Assembly (NCBI GenBank): GCA_002708315.1
Contig: PANC01000019.1
Span: 19,167-83,166 of the forward strand
DNA from: Lentimicrobiaceae bacterium
GTDB taxonomy: Bacteria; Bacteroidota; Bacteroidia; Bacteroidales; F082
DNA length: 64,000 nucleotides
Direction of reading: 5' to 3'
Shown here: piece after piece, positions 17,304 through 26,319 of the stretch
Numbering within the stretch: position 1 is the stretch's first letter
How the letters are laid out: every line of letters starts with the position of its first letter
Made by a program: the position numbers and the translations under genes
The notes under the pieces: model-generated
What the model saw: the letters and a program-made list of their open reading frames with translations, nothing else
The model's database searches: none
What the model was told of the DNA's origin: nothing

Positions 17304-19952
17304 ATGATAAGTGACGTGGGAAATAAAATATTAAAACTAACATTTATTCTGAGCTTTTTGCTGTCTGTATTTTTATCGGAGGCTCAGATTAGCATTGGTA
17401 ATGATTTATCCAGAATTAATTACGAAGCACCAACGGATTATATTATTGGTGATATTGAAGTTGAAGGAGTTGAATATCTAGATGAAAACGTGATAATTAT
17501 GCTTTCAAACCTAGAGGTTGGTGAAAAAATCAAAGTACCAGGAGATGCTATAACAGGAGCCATACGTAGACTTTGGGACCAAGGTCTATTTGATAACATT
17601 AGCATTGTAGCATCAGACATAAAAGCAAACAAAATTTTCTTGAAAATTATTCTTCATGAAAGACCAAGGTTGAGTAAATTTTCATTCAATGGTATTAGAA
17701 AAACAGAAGCTGATGATATTAGGGAAAAAATAAATTTAAGCAGGGGTGATGTCGTAACAGATCATCTACTCATCAGAACTAAAAACATCATAGAAGATTT
17801 TTATGCTGATAAAGGTTTCCTCAATAGTGAGATAACCATAACGGAAAAAACAGATAAGAGAGATATTAACTTCATTGACCTTACCATAGACATTAAAAAA
17901 AATAAAAAGGTCAAAATAAAAGAAATTAATATTTACGGTGTAACTGAATTATCAGCAGATGCAATCAAATCAAGCATGAGAGAAACCAAAGCAAGGGGGA
18001 CATTTACACCTCTAAAAGACTTAGGTCCTTTTGTAATTGATGTTGCCACTGATGTTATAACTCTTAAATTTAAAGAACTTGGAAATGAATTTGTTAGTTA
18101 TTTCAAACAACATTTTAAGGTAAATCTCTTCAAGGGATCTAAATATATTAAATCAAACTACAAGGAAGACTTAAATAATATTATAGCCAAATACAATAAA
18201 AAAGGTTATCGCGATGCACAAATAGTTAAAGACTCAGTTTATATAATCGATAACGAAAATATTGGTATTGATATCTATATAGATGAGGGAAGCAAATATT
18301 ATTTCCGAAATATAACATGGGTTGGAAATAAGGTATATAACTCTCTATTTTTAAGTTCGGTTCTGGGCATATTACCTGGTGACGTTTACAATTTAGAGTT
18401 GTTAGAAACAAACCTAAATTACAACCCTTCTGGATTTGATGTAAGTTCACTCTACATGAATAATGGATATCTATTTTTCAATGCAACACCCGTTGAAACA
18501 TATGTAGGTAATGATAGCATTGACCTTGAAATAAGGATATTTGAAGGAAAACAAGCTAGAATAAGAAATGTATCAGTAAAAGGAAATACCAAAACAAACG
18601 ATCATGTTGTAATACGTGAGCTAAGAACTCGTCCTGGACAGCTATTCAGTAGAGAGGATGTAATAAGAACCACACGAGAGCTAGCAAACTTGAGATACTT
18701 TGATCCAGAATCAATCACTCCAAATATTAATCCTGATCCCGCCAATGGAACTGTGGATATAGAATATGAAGTTGAAGAAACATCTGCTGATCAAATTGAA
18801 TTGTCTGGTGGATGGGGTTATGGAAGAATCATAGGAACATTAGGCCTTAGTTTTAACAACTTTTCTGTTAAGAATATATTTAAAGGTGATGCATGGCGAC
18901 CAATTCCATCTGGTGATGGGCAGAAGCTTTCTCTAAGATTTCAGACATATGGTAAAGACTATCTGAGCTGGAGTGTTTCTTTCACGGAACCATGGCTAGG
19001 TGGTAAAAAGCCAAATGCCCTAACCATATCCTATTATCATTCAATATTCTCTAATGGTTTGCCAACGTACGACACATTAAGATCTTCATTTGTTATTGAT
19101 GGTATAACAATAGGAATTGGTAAAAGACTAACATGGCCAGATGACTTTTTCACTCTTTATCAGGGTGTAAACCTTCAGCTTTATAAATTAGATAATTATG
19201 CTACCATATTTTATATTGGGGATGGTAATGGTACTTATAATAACTTTAATTATGAAATAATCCTTGGCAGAAATTCCATTGATCAACCAATTTATCCTCG
19301 ACGTGGTTCAGATATTTCACTTGGACTTGAATTAACACCACCCTATTCATTATTTAGTCCCAACAAAGACTATAGCCAAATTGGTGATAATGAAAAATAT
19401 AAGTGGATTGAATATCATAAATGGAAGTTTAAAGCATATTGGTATTTTGAATTGATGGAGAAACTTGTCTTGGCAACAAAATTCAGATTTGGATACCTAG
19501 GTTATTACAATAGTGATTTAGGAGTAACCCCATTTGAGAGGTTTTATCTTGGAGGTGATGGTCTATCCGGAGCCAATAACTTTGATGGAAGAGAGATTAT
19601 AAGTATGAGAGGCTATACCAATGAATCAATTACTCCATATTACTATCAAAATAAAAATATTGGAGGTACTGTTTTCACAAGATACACGCTTGAATTACGA
19701 TACCCATTATCCCTTAATCCGAGTTCAACAATATATGCTTTAACATTTGTGGAGGCAGGTAACTCTTGGTTGGGTTCCCAAGGATTTGATCCATTTGATA
19801 TGAAAAGATCTGCAGGATTTGGTGTTAGAGTATTTCTACCGATGTTTGGTATGCTTGGTCTTGATTGGGCATATGGATTTGATCCTATATATGGTATTCC
19901 AAGTGCAAACGGAAGTCATTTCCATTTCTCACTTAATCAATCTCTGGATTAA
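17304..19952 (+). CDS. bamA: Outer membrane protein assembly factor BamA
   Basis: 882 residues: signal peptide (to about residue 28), five POTRA domains (about 45-490; the boundaries are visible as repeated GxxxxxxxxIxxxLxxxxG units, for example VEGVEYLDENVIIML and VKGNTKTNDHVVIREL), and a 16-strand Omp85 barrel containing the lid-loop motif (I)RGY as SMRGY and the final FHFSLNQSLD. It folds and inserts outer membrane barrels, including the SusC and TonB receptors seen here. The two OmpH-like chaperones follow it. Confidence 0.95.
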   Translation: MISDVGNKILKLTFILSFLLSVFLSEAQISIGNDLSRINYEAPTDYIIGDIEVEGVEYLDENVIIMLSNLEVGEKIKVPGDAITGAIRRLWDQGLFDNISIVASDIKANKIFLKIILHERPRLSKFSFNGIRKTEADDIREKINLSRGDVVTDHLLIRTKNIIEDFYADKGFLNSEITITEKTDKRDINFIDLTIDIKKNKKVKIKEINIYGVTELSADAIKSSMRETKARGTFTPLKDLGPFVIDVATDVITLKFKELGNEFVSYFKQHFKVNLFKGSKYIKSNYKEDLNNIIAKYNKKGYRDAQIVKDSVYIIDNENIGIDIYIDEGSKYYFRNITWVGNKVYNSLFLSSVLGILPGDVYNLELLETNLNYNPSGFDVSSLYMNNGYLFFNATPVETYVGNDSIDLEIRIFEGKQARIRNVSVKGNTKTNDHVVIRELRTRPGQLFSREDVIRTTRELANLRYFDPESITPNINPDPANGTVDIEYEVEETSADQIELSGGWGYGRIIGTLGLSFNNFSVKNIFKGDAWRPIPSGDGQKLSLRFQTYGKDYLSWSVSFTEPWLGGKKPNALTISYYHSIFSNGLPTYDTLRSSFVIDGITIGIGKRLTWPDDFFTLYQGVNLQLYKLDNYATIFYIGDGNGTYNNFNYEIILGRNSIDQPIYPRRGSDISLGLELTPPYSLFSPNKDYSQIGDNEKYKWIEYHKWKFKAYWYFELMEKLVLATKFRFGYLGYYNSDLGVTPFERFYLGGDGLSGANNFDGREIISMRGYTNESITPYYYQNKNIGGTVFTRYTLELRYPLSLNPSSTIYALTFVEAGNSWLGSQGFDPFDMKRSAGFGVRVFLPMFGMLGLDWAYGFDPIYGIPSANGSHFHFSLNQSLD

Positions 19953-20001
19953 TTTTGGCAACATTTTTGATATGTTTTAATCGAATATAATATTGAACAC
20001 C

Positions 20002-20577
20002 ATGAAAAATTTATTATTAAAATCTGTTTTCAGCATACTTACTGCGACACTTATGTTAACTGCCTATACAGCAAAAGCTCAACAGCAAAAGTATGCTTAT
20101 GTTGACACTCAATACATTTTAGATAATATCCCTGAGTTTCAAGATGCCCAAGACGAACTTGACGAATATTCAAAAAAATGGCAAAAAGAAATCGAGGATA
20201 ATTATGGTAAAGTTAGCGAAATGTATCAGAAATATCAGGCCGAAGCAGTACTTCTCCCTGAAGATATTAAGCGCAAACGAGAAGAAGAAATAATAGATAA
20301 GGAGAAGGAAGTTAAAGATTTACAGCAGCAATACTTTGGTAAGGAGGGAGATCTTTTTAAGAAACGTCAGGAGTTAATTCAGCCAATCCAAGAGAAGGTT
20401 TATAATGCAATTGAATCAATTGCATCATCAAGTAATTATTCCTTCGTATTTGATAAGGCTGGAGGAATGACATTACTTTACGGAAACCCAAAATATGATA
20501 TTAGTGACGACGTTCTTGATGAAGTTGGTAATGTTATGCAAACCGTTAAAAGAGACAATAGGGGTCAGAATAATTAA
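20002..20577 (+). CDS. OmpH/Skp-family periplasmic chaperone (first copy)
   Basis: About 191 residues: signal peptide (MKNLLLKSVFSILTATLMLTAYTAKA, cleaved near KAQQ), KYAYVDTQYILDNIPEF, then a long charged coiled-coil (about 45-130) and a short C-terminal strand region. Skp trimers hold unfolded barrel proteins in the periplasm for BamA. ATG 20002 is chosen over the TTG 9 bases upstream. Lies 49 bp after bamA, in its operon. Confidence 0.88.
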   Translation: MKNLLLKSVFSILTATLMLTAYTAKAQQQKYAYVDTQYILDNIPEFQDAQDELDEYSKKWQKEIEDNYGKVSEMYQKYQAEAVLLPEDIKRKREEEIIDKEKEVKDLQQQYFGKEGDLFKKRQELIQPIQEKVYNAIESIASSSNYSFVFDKAGGMTLLYGNPKYDISDDVLDEVGNVMQTVKRDNRGQNN

Positions 20578-20677
20578 GTTATACCTTAGTTGGAACAAAA
20601 ATAATCTCTAGTTCGGAACGGTTATAAAATCAATTTGTTAATAAATCTTAATATTGTCAATCCATATTTTTAAATGG

Positions 20678-20707
20678 TTGATTATTACTCTTTTTTGTGT
20701 AAGTTTG
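20678..20707 (+). promoter_or_regulatory. Promoter of the second OmpH gene
   Basis: TTG (20678-20680), 19-nt spacer, TAAGTTTG (20700-20707) followed by C: a full consensus match. The predicted leader is about 95 nt, long for this genome; nothing structured was recognised in it. Confidence 0.75.
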
Positions 20708-20808
20708 CAACCCTGATTTGAGGTTTCAATGTACCTCATTAACAAAATAAAGAAAATATTTTAGTCAAGTAAAGGCCGAAAAAACAGAATTTTAAAAACA
20801 ATTAAAAA

Positions 20809-21327
20809 ATGAAATCACTTAAAAAAGTAATTGCGGTATTATCTCTTATTATAATGATTACAGGTTTTGCTTCAGCCCAAACAGGAGCTAAATTTGGATA
20901 TATTGATTCAAATGAAATATTAGCTCTAATGCCGGAAACAGACTCGTTACAGAATGAGTTAAAAGCCTATGCTGACTATCTTGACGAACAAATGTCAACA
21001 ATGGGAATGGAATATCAAACCAAGGTAACAGATTATCAGGAGAATTATAACACAATGTCTGATTTAATTCGTCAAACTAAGGAAAAAGAGATTACGGATT
21101 TGCAAGCTCGCATTCAAGCCTTTCAGCAATCAGCTGATCAAGATCTGGGAGCTAAACAAGCTGAATTGTTCAATCCACTAATTGACAAGGTTAAAGTTGC
21201 AATTACTGAAGTTGCCAGAGAAAATGGTTACAATTACATTTTTGATGTGGGAACTGGAGCTCTTGTATTTTATGAAACAGGAGATAACATTATTCCTCTG
21301 GTTAAGACAAAGTTAGGAATTCAGTAA
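20809..21327 (+). CDS. OmpH/Skp-family periplasmic chaperone (second copy)
   Basis: 172 residues with a signal peptide (cleaved near ASAQ), KFGYIDSNEILALMPETDSLQ and a coiled-coil of about 75 residues. It is a diverged paralogue of the upstream OmpH gene (same YxDxxxIL opening). Unlike the first copy it has its own strong promoter and a terminator, so its level can be set apart from the bamA operon. Confidence 0.9.
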   Translation: MKSLKKVIAVLSLIIMITGFASAQTGAKFGYIDSNEILALMPETDSLQNELKAYADYLDEQMSTMGMEYQTKVTDYQENYNTMSDLIRQTKEKEITDLQARIQAFQQSADQDLGAKQAELFNPLIDKVKVAITEVARENGYNYIFDVGTGALVFYETGDNIIPLVKTKLGIQ

Positions 21328-21351
21328 AAATACAAGTACAATAATTTAAAT

Positions 21352-21383
21352 AACCCCGATCTGTTTATCAGACGGGGTTTTTT
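21352..21383 (+). terminator. Rho-independent terminator after the second OmpH gene
   Basis: AACCCCG (21352-21358) pairs with CGGGGTT (21373-21379), extended inside by TCTG/CAGA with one bulged A, then a T run. Confidence 0.9.
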
Positions 21384-21466
21384 CATTTATACCGGTATTA
21401 ATAAACATATATAGCTATCCATGAGCAATGGAAACACGATTAACACAAATAGAGCTATAGTTTGTT

Positions 21467-21474
21467 TAAATTTG
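21467..21474 (+). promoter_or_regulatory. -7 element of the aminolipid acyltransferase operon
   Basis: TAAATTTG, 23 nt before the ATG at 21498. Confidence 0.5.
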
Positions 21475-21497
21475 TACAATTATTTTAGAATCTTCGG

Positions 21498-22361
21498 ATG
21501 ACAGAGTCAAAGAAAAATACCAAACTATATTTGGACATTGAGAAAGTAATTACTGATAAAAGTCCTACCCTAAAAAGGATTTTACCAATTTTTATTGTGA
21601 ATTATATAAAGCGAATAGTCCATCAGGATAAGCTTAATAAATATATGGATAATCATAAGGATAAGATTGGTATTGATTTTATTGAAGGTATATTAGGAGA
21701 GATGAACACTAAGCTTGATTTGAATGGTTTGGAAAATATTCCAAAAAAAGGTCGAGCTGTTATAGCCTCAAATCATCCACTGGGGGGACTTGATGGTATG
21801 GCTTTAATGGTAGCTGTTTCAAAAGTACGGGGTGACATTCTTTTTCCAGTAAATGATATTCTTATGAATATTACAAACCTTAGGCCACTATTTATGCCAA
21901 TAAACAAACATGGTGGAAACTCATCCAATGTAAAAGTTGTAGATAAAACTTTTGCATCAGATAGCATTATATGCTACTTTCCCTTTGGGCTTGTATCTAG
22001 GAAAAACGCAGGCACCATAGAGGATCTTTTTTGGCGTCCCACATTTATAACAAAAGCCATAAAATATAAACGCGATATAATTCCTACTCACATCGATGGA
22101 AAAAATTCAAATTTTTTTTATAACTTATCGAACATAAGAAAAAGCATAGGTATTAAGGCAAATATTGAGATGTTCTTTTTGGTTGATGAATTGTTTAAAC
22201 AAGAAAATAAAACTCTTAAAATTACCTTTGGACCTCCAATATCATATAAAATTTTTGATAATAGGTTTACAATGAGACAGTGGGCTGAACTAATCCGAGA
22301 ATATTCATACAAGGTTGTAAAAGGATATTCAATGCCATTCGAAGTACCAAAAAATATTTAG
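21498..22361 (+). CDS. PlsC-like O-acyltransferase, GlsA/OlsA-type (glycine or ornithine lipid synthesis)
   Basis: 287 residues with the acyltransferase motif HxxxxD as NHPLGGLDG (about residue 92) and FPFGLVSRK in the place of the FPEGxxS block, then PTHIDGKNS. In Bacteroides, a gene pair of this kind makes N-acylated, then O-acylated glycine lipids; in other phyla it makes ornithine lipids. The neighbouring GNAT gene is the expected N-acyltransferase partner. Membrane-associated on the cytoplasmic side. Which amino acid is used cannot be told from sequence. Confidence 0.8.
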   Translation: MTESKKNTKLYLDIEKVITDKSPTLKRILPIFIVNYIKRIVHQDKLNKYMDNHKDKIGIDFIEGILGEMNTKLDLNGLENIPKKGRAVIASNHPLGGLDGMALMVAVSKVRGDILFPVNDILMNITNLRPLFMPINKHGGNSSNVKVVDKTFASDSIICYFPFGLVSRKNAGTIEDLFWRPTFITKAIKYKRDIIPTHIDGKNSNFFYNLSNIRKSIGIKANIEMFFLVDELFKQENKTLKITFGPPISYKIFDNRFTMRQWAELIREYSYKVVKGYSMPFEVPKNI

Positions 22362-22392
22362 AGTAAGTATATTTGTAACTCAAACTACAATA

Positions 22393-23325
22393 ATGAAAAC
22401 TATCATTCCTCCAATAGATAAAGTATTACTTAAAAGGGAACTTAATAAGGACACTTTCCTCCGTGATACTAATAATGGTAATAATGAAATTTATATTGTT
22501 AGCGACATTGACTCCCCCAATGTGGTGCGCGAAATTGGAAGATTAAGGGAAGTTACATTTCGAGATGCTGGTGGAGGAACAGGAAAAGATATTGACTTGG
22601 ACTCTTATGATTTAGGAAATAATTCATTTAAGCAACTAGTACTTTGGGATCCCAAAGAGAAAGAAATAATTGGAGGTTACCGATATAATAGATGCAATGA
22701 ATTAGAAGTTACTGCCAAGGGTGAGGTATTATCGCCAACTTCTAGATTATTTAAATATTCCAATCAATTCATAACCGATTATTTTCCTTATACCATAGAG
22801 CTCGGAAGATCTTTTGTGCAACCACTCTATCAGCCTACATTTAACCTAAGACGTGGAATGTATGCATTAGACAACCTATGGGATGGCCTAGGGGCAGTAT
22901 TAATAGAAAATCCTGATTTAAAATATTTATTTGGGAAAGTAACCATGTACACACATTTTGATAAACTGGCAAGAGACATAATACTGTTCTTTCTGCAGAA
23001 ATATTTCCCTGATCCAGATAAGCTCATATTTCCAATTGTTGCTCTAAAGAGAGACACATCAGACAAGGTGCTAAACAGCATATTCACAGGTTGGAATTAT
23101 GATGAAGATTACAAGATCCTCATCCAAAAGGTAAGAAAGCTTGGAGAAAATGTCCCTCCGCTTATCAATGCATATATGAATCTATCCTCAACAATGAAAA
23201 CATTTGGGACCGCAGTTAATGATCATTTTGGAGATGTAGAAGAGACCGGTATATTAATAACTGTAGATGATATATTTCCCATAAAGAAAGATAGGCATAT
23301 AACCACTTACAATAAATCTAATTAA
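22393..23325 (+). CDS. GNAT-type N-acyltransferase, GlsB/OlsB-type
   Basis: 310 residues of the hemolysin/acyl-ornithine acyltransferase family. Visible features are VREIGRLREVTFRDAGGGTGKDIDLD, WDPKEKEIIGGYRYNRC, and TIELGRSFVQP. It attaches a 3-hydroxy fatty acid to the amino group of an amino acid, making the lyso-lipid that the upstream O-acyltransferase completes. 31 bp after that gene and 8 bp before engB, so all three are co-transcribed. Confidence 0.82.
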   Translation: MKTIIPPIDKVLLKRELNKDTFLRDTNNGNNEIYIVSDIDSPNVVREIGRLREVTFRDAGGGTGKDIDLDSYDLGNNSFKQLVLWDPKEKEIIGGYRYNRCNELEVTAKGEVLSPTSRLFKYSNQFITDYFPYTIELGRSFVQPLYQPTFNLRRGMYALDNLWDGLGAVLIENPDLKYLFGKVTMYTHFDKLARDIILFFLQKYFPDPDKLIFPIVALKRDTSDKVLNSIFTGWNYDEDYKILIQKVRKLGENVPPLINAYMNLSSTMKTFGTAVNDHFGDVEETGILITVDDIFPIKKDRHITTYNKSN

Positions 23326-23333
23326 TTTTTCCA

Positions 23334-23945
23334 ATGAAAATAAATCAGGCAGAATTTGTAATTAGCTCAACTGATATAAAGCAGTGCCCAAAGCCTGACA
23401 AACCTGAATATGCATTTATTGGCAGATCCAATGTAGGTAAATCATCGCTTATAAATATGCTGACATTTCGGAAAAAACTTGCTAAAATTTCTTCAACACC
23501 TGGTAAGACAATTTTAATAAATCATTTCATTGTAAATAAGTCATGGTACTTGGTGGATTTACCTGGCTATGGGTATGCTAAACGATCAAAGACAGAGAGA
23601 CATAAATGGGAGAAAATGATTCGGAAATATATTCTCAATAGAACAAGTATGCTAACGCTATTCGTATTAATTGATTCAAGGATAGAACCTCAACAAATCG
23701 ATCTTGATTTTATTGATTGGCTAGGGATATCTAATATACCATTTGTGCTCACATTTACGAAAGCAGATAAATTAAAACCTTTGCAACTGACTACTAACAT
23801 TGAAAATTATAAAATTAAATTGCTTGAAAAATGGGAAGAGGTTCCGCCATGTTTGGTTACATCAGCCGTTAAAGGAGATGGACGTGATGAGGTATTAGAT
23901 TATATTGAGAAAACAAATTTAATCTTTGATCAAGGTACTATATAA
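23334..23945 (+). CDS. engB: Ribosome biogenesis GTP-binding protein EngB/YsxC
   Basis: 203 residues, TrmE-Era-EngA-YihA family. G1 GRSNVGKSSL, G2 with STPGKT, G3 DLPGYGYA, G4 TKADK and G5 TSAVKGDG are all seen. It takes part in 50S assembly. The last 8 bp overlap the end of the convergent biotin carrier gene. Confidence 0.95.
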   Translation: MKINQAEFVISSTDIKQCPKPDKPEYAFIGRSNVGKSSLINMLTFRKKLAKISSTPGKTILINHFIVNKSWYLVDLPGYGYAKRSKTERHKWEKMIRKYILNRTSMLTLFVLIDSRIEPQQIDLDFIDWLGISNIPFVLTFTKADKLKPLQLTTNIENYKIKLLEKWEEVPPCLVTSAVKGDGRDEVLDYIEKTNLIFDQGTI

Positions 23946-24261
23946 TCTCGAATAAGAGTTGGTTTTTAGAAACAATATCGCCCGCCTTTGCCTTAAGCCG
24001 TAATTCTCCATCCATTGGAGCTGCAACACTATTCATCATTTTCATTGCATCAAGAATCAATATAATGTCACCTTCCTTTACCTTTCTCTTATTTTTAAAA
24101 TAGATTTCTTTTACTGTTCCTGGAATAAAGGCAATAACTTTGGAAGGTTCGTGTTCTGAATAATTGGTCCGTCTTTTATATTTCTCCGTGAGGTACGTTT
24201 TATACTTCACGCCCCCTATCTCAATGGAGCTATACCTTGGTTTTTTTACTTCTTTGGCCAT
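23938..24261 (-). CDS. Biotin carboxyl carrier protein
   Basis: 107 residues. The biotin attachment motif is LDAMKMMN (Lys about residue 72), in a lipoyl/biotinyl beta-barrel domain (about 35-107), with a conserved turn APMDGEL. The first 30 residues are basic and look unstructured. It carries CO2 as carboxybiotin between the biotin carboxylase and the carboxyltransferase encoded just upstream (9 bp). No biotin carboxylase is in the window. Confidence 0.9.
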   Translation of the reverse strand: MAKEVKKPRYSSIEIGGVKYKTYLTEKYKRRTNYSEHEPSKVIAFIPGTVKEIYFKNKRKVKEGDIILILDAMKMMNSVAAPMDGELRLKAKAGDIVSKNQLLFEII

Positions 24262-24270
24262 GATATTTTT

Positions 24271-25818
24271 TTAAAATGGTGGTACACCATGCTTTTTTTG
24301 TGGTAATTGTATCTTTTTATCCTTTGAGATATCAAGGGCATGGATAAGCATTTTCCGAGTTTCATTTGGTTCAATAACAGCATCAACATATCCGTATGCA
24401 GCTGCAACGTATGGATTAGCAAATTTAGATTTATACTCCGCAACTTTTTCCTTACGCATCAAATCAGGGTCTGTAGCCGTCATAATTTCTTTACGAAATA
24501 TGATATTTGAAGCTCCCTCTGGACCCATAACTGCAATTTCAGCTGTTGGCCATGCAAAAACAAAGTCCGCTCTAAGGTGATGTGAGCACATGGCTATGTA
24601 TCCCCCTCCGTAAGCCTTACGGGTTATTAAAGTAATTTTTGGAACAGTTGCTTCTGAATATGCATAGAGAAGCTTAGCACCATGACGAATAACACCTGCA
24701 TGCTCCTGATCAACGCCGGGAAGATATCCAGGAAGGTCAACCAATGTTACCAACGGAATATTAAAAGAGTCGCAATACCGCACAAATCTTGCGGCCTTGT
24801 CAGATGAATCAACATCAAGAACTCCGGCAAGAAATAAAGGTTGGTTTGCAACAATACCAACTGTTTCCCCATTTACTCTTGAGAACCCTATTACTATGTT
24901 TTTTGCAAATAATTCCTGAATTTCAAAAAATTCAGAATCATCAGCAAGTGCTTTAATTAAATCTCTAACATCATACGGCTGCTTTGCATCCGAAGGCATA
25001 ACAGCATCGATTTTGAATTTTCTAGATTTTGGTGATTTCTTTGGGTATTTCTTCGCCTTTGTTATATTATTCCAAGGTATGTAGCTAACCAATTGCTTAA
25101 TTTGACTGAAACATTCCTCTTCACTTTCAGCATAAAAATGTGCATTTCCCGTATCTTCACAATGCACTCTAGCACCACCAAGCGCTTCCATTGTAATTTC
25201 TTCACCCAATACAGTTTTTATTACTTCTGGACCTGTAATAAACATCTTGGTAATTTTCTCCACAGTAAATACAAAATCAGTTAAAGCAGGAGAATAAACG
25301 GCTCCTCCAGCACAAGGGCCAAGTATAACAGATATTTGCGGGATTACACCTGAGGCAAGGGTATTACGGAAAAATATTTCACCATAACCTGCAAGAGAAT
25401 TTACACCTTCTTGTATTCGAGCACCTCCTGAATCATTTATTCCAATAAGGGGCACCTTTAACTTAAGTGCATGATCCATAATTTTTGTAATCTTCTTGGC
25501 ATGCATCCAACCCAGTGATCCTCCAGCAACAGTAAAATCCTGGGCATAAATACATACAGGATTACCTCTTATTGTTCCTGTACCTGTAATAACTCCATCA
25601 CCGGGCAGGTACTTTTTGTTCATGTCAAAATCCTTGGCAGCATGTTCCACAAATAAGTCATATTCATGAAATGATTTTGGATCAAGCAAAGCAATTATTC
25701 TCTCCCTTGCTGTCAACTTGCCAATGGCTTTTTGCTTTTCAATAGCTTTGTCGCCTCCACCTTTTAAGGCAGTTCGCATGCGTTTCTTAAGATCAATCGA
25801 CTTTTCTTTTATGCCCAT
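24271..25818 (-). CDS. Acyl-CoA carboxyltransferase subunit (propionyl-CoA carboxylase/methylmalonyl-CoA decarboxylase type)
   Basis: 515 residues, with two crotonase-like halves: the acyl-CoA-binding GGSLGWMHAKKITKIMDHAL... NDSGGARIQEGVNSLAGYGEIF in the N-half and the carboxybiotin-binding NQPLFLAGVLDVDSSDKAARFVRYCD...DLPGYLPGVDQEH and TRKAYGGGYIAMCS in the C-half. Propionyl-CoA or methylmalonyl-CoA is the likely substrate; no sodium-pump beta subunit is nearby, so propionyl-CoA carboxylase or a similar enzyme is favoured (inference). ATG 25818 replaces a TTG 60 bases upstream, which would put the leader hairpin inside the protein. Confidence 0.88.
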   Translation of the reverse strand: MGIKEKSIDLKKRMRTALKGGGDKAIEKQKAIGKLTARERIIALLDPKSFHEYDLFVEHAAKDFDMNKKYLPGDGVITGTGTIRGNPVCIYAQDFTVAGGSLGWMHAKKITKIMDHALKLKVPLIGINDSGGARIQEGVNSLAGYGEIFFRNTLASGVIPQISVILGPCAGGAVYSPALTDFVFTVEKITKMFITGPEVIKTVLGEEITMEALGGARVHCEDTGNAHFYAESEEECFSQIKQLVSYIPWNNITKAKKYPKKSPKSRKFKIDAVMPSDAKQPYDVRDLIKALADDSEFFEIQELFAKNIVIGFSRVNGETVGIVANQPLFLAGVLDVDSSDKAARFVRYCDSFNIPLVTLVDLPGYLPGVDQEHAGVIRHGAKLLYAYSEATVPKITLITRKAYGGGYIAMCSHHLRADFVFAWPTAEIAVMGPEGASNIIFRKEIMTATDPDLMRKEKVAEYKSKFANPYVAAAYGYVDAVIEPNETRKMLIHALDISKDKKIQLPQKKHGVPPF

Positions 25819-25837
25819 ACCAATTTGTTTATGGTTA

Positions 25838-25895
25838 CAAAAAAAGAGATAAGTTTCATGCAAATGAATTCTTTCCAAGTTGATAACTTATCTCT
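25838..25895 (-). promoter_or_regulatory. Terminator-like hairpin in the leader of the carboxyltransferase gene (possible attenuator)
   Basis: Read on the minus strand, AGAGATAAGTT (25895-25885) pairs perfectly with AACTTATCTCT (25855-25845), followed by seven T (25844-25838), 20 nt before the ATG. A small TTCAT/ATGAA hairpin can form inside the 29-nt loop. The form is that of an intrinsic terminator placed between promoter and gene. Confidence 0.6.
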
Positions 25896-25902
25896 AGGCT
25901 TA

Positions 25903-25910
25903 CAAAAGTA
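25903..25910 (-). promoter_or_regulatory. -7 element of the carboxyltransferase-biotin carrier operon
   Basis: Minus-strand TACTTTTG. Transcription would start around 25899, just upstream of the leader hairpin. Confidence 0.55.
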
Positions 25911-26234
25911 TATCAAAATCCCAAACCATCATGCCTTTTTATCTTCATAAGCACAAAATAAATTTTTAACTTACTGAAAATGTGTTGTTAATGATGCCAA
26001 TCCAGAGCAAATAATAAATTGTCGTTTAGCGATAAAATTATCACAATGTCGTATCGTTTTTTAGGATATTATATTGGTATTAAGGTAGTAACAATGATGT
26101 TCCAAATTAAAAACTAAAATTGTACATTGAAACTTAAAGACATAATTAAATAGTATATAACAGCATCTACTTTTGAATTGAATGATGAATTAAAAATATT
26201 TACTTTCCCATTTCTTTCTCATTTGAAAATATCA
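25911..26234. other. Intergenic DNA between the carboxylase operon and the utilization locus
   Basis: AT-rich, stop codons in all frames, no gene, repeat or RNA recognised. It marks the boundary between housekeeping and accessory DNA. Confidence 0.6.
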
Positions 26235-26265
26235 TTGACGACTTACCAAAATTATTGTACCTTTG
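26235..26265 (+). promoter_or_regulatory. Promoter of the rightward utilization operon
   Basis: TTG (26235-26237), 20-nt spacer, TACCTTTG (26258-26265). Transcription should start near 26269, directly before the operator at 26274. Confidence 0.75.
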
Positions 26266-26273
26266 TTACTTAT

Positions 26274-26296
26274 TATGTATGAACATATGAACATAT
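26274..26296 (+). promoter_or_regulatory. Putative GntR operator, rightward operon
   Basis: TATGTATGAACATATG (26274-26289) is identical to 42855-42870 in front of susC. Two overlapping copies of the half-site TATGAACATAT lie in the same direction at 26278-26288 and 26286-26296. The position, about +5 to +27, suits a repressor. Confidence 0.65.
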
Positions 26297-26319
26297 ATAT
26301 AAACTAAAGGATTCTAGCG

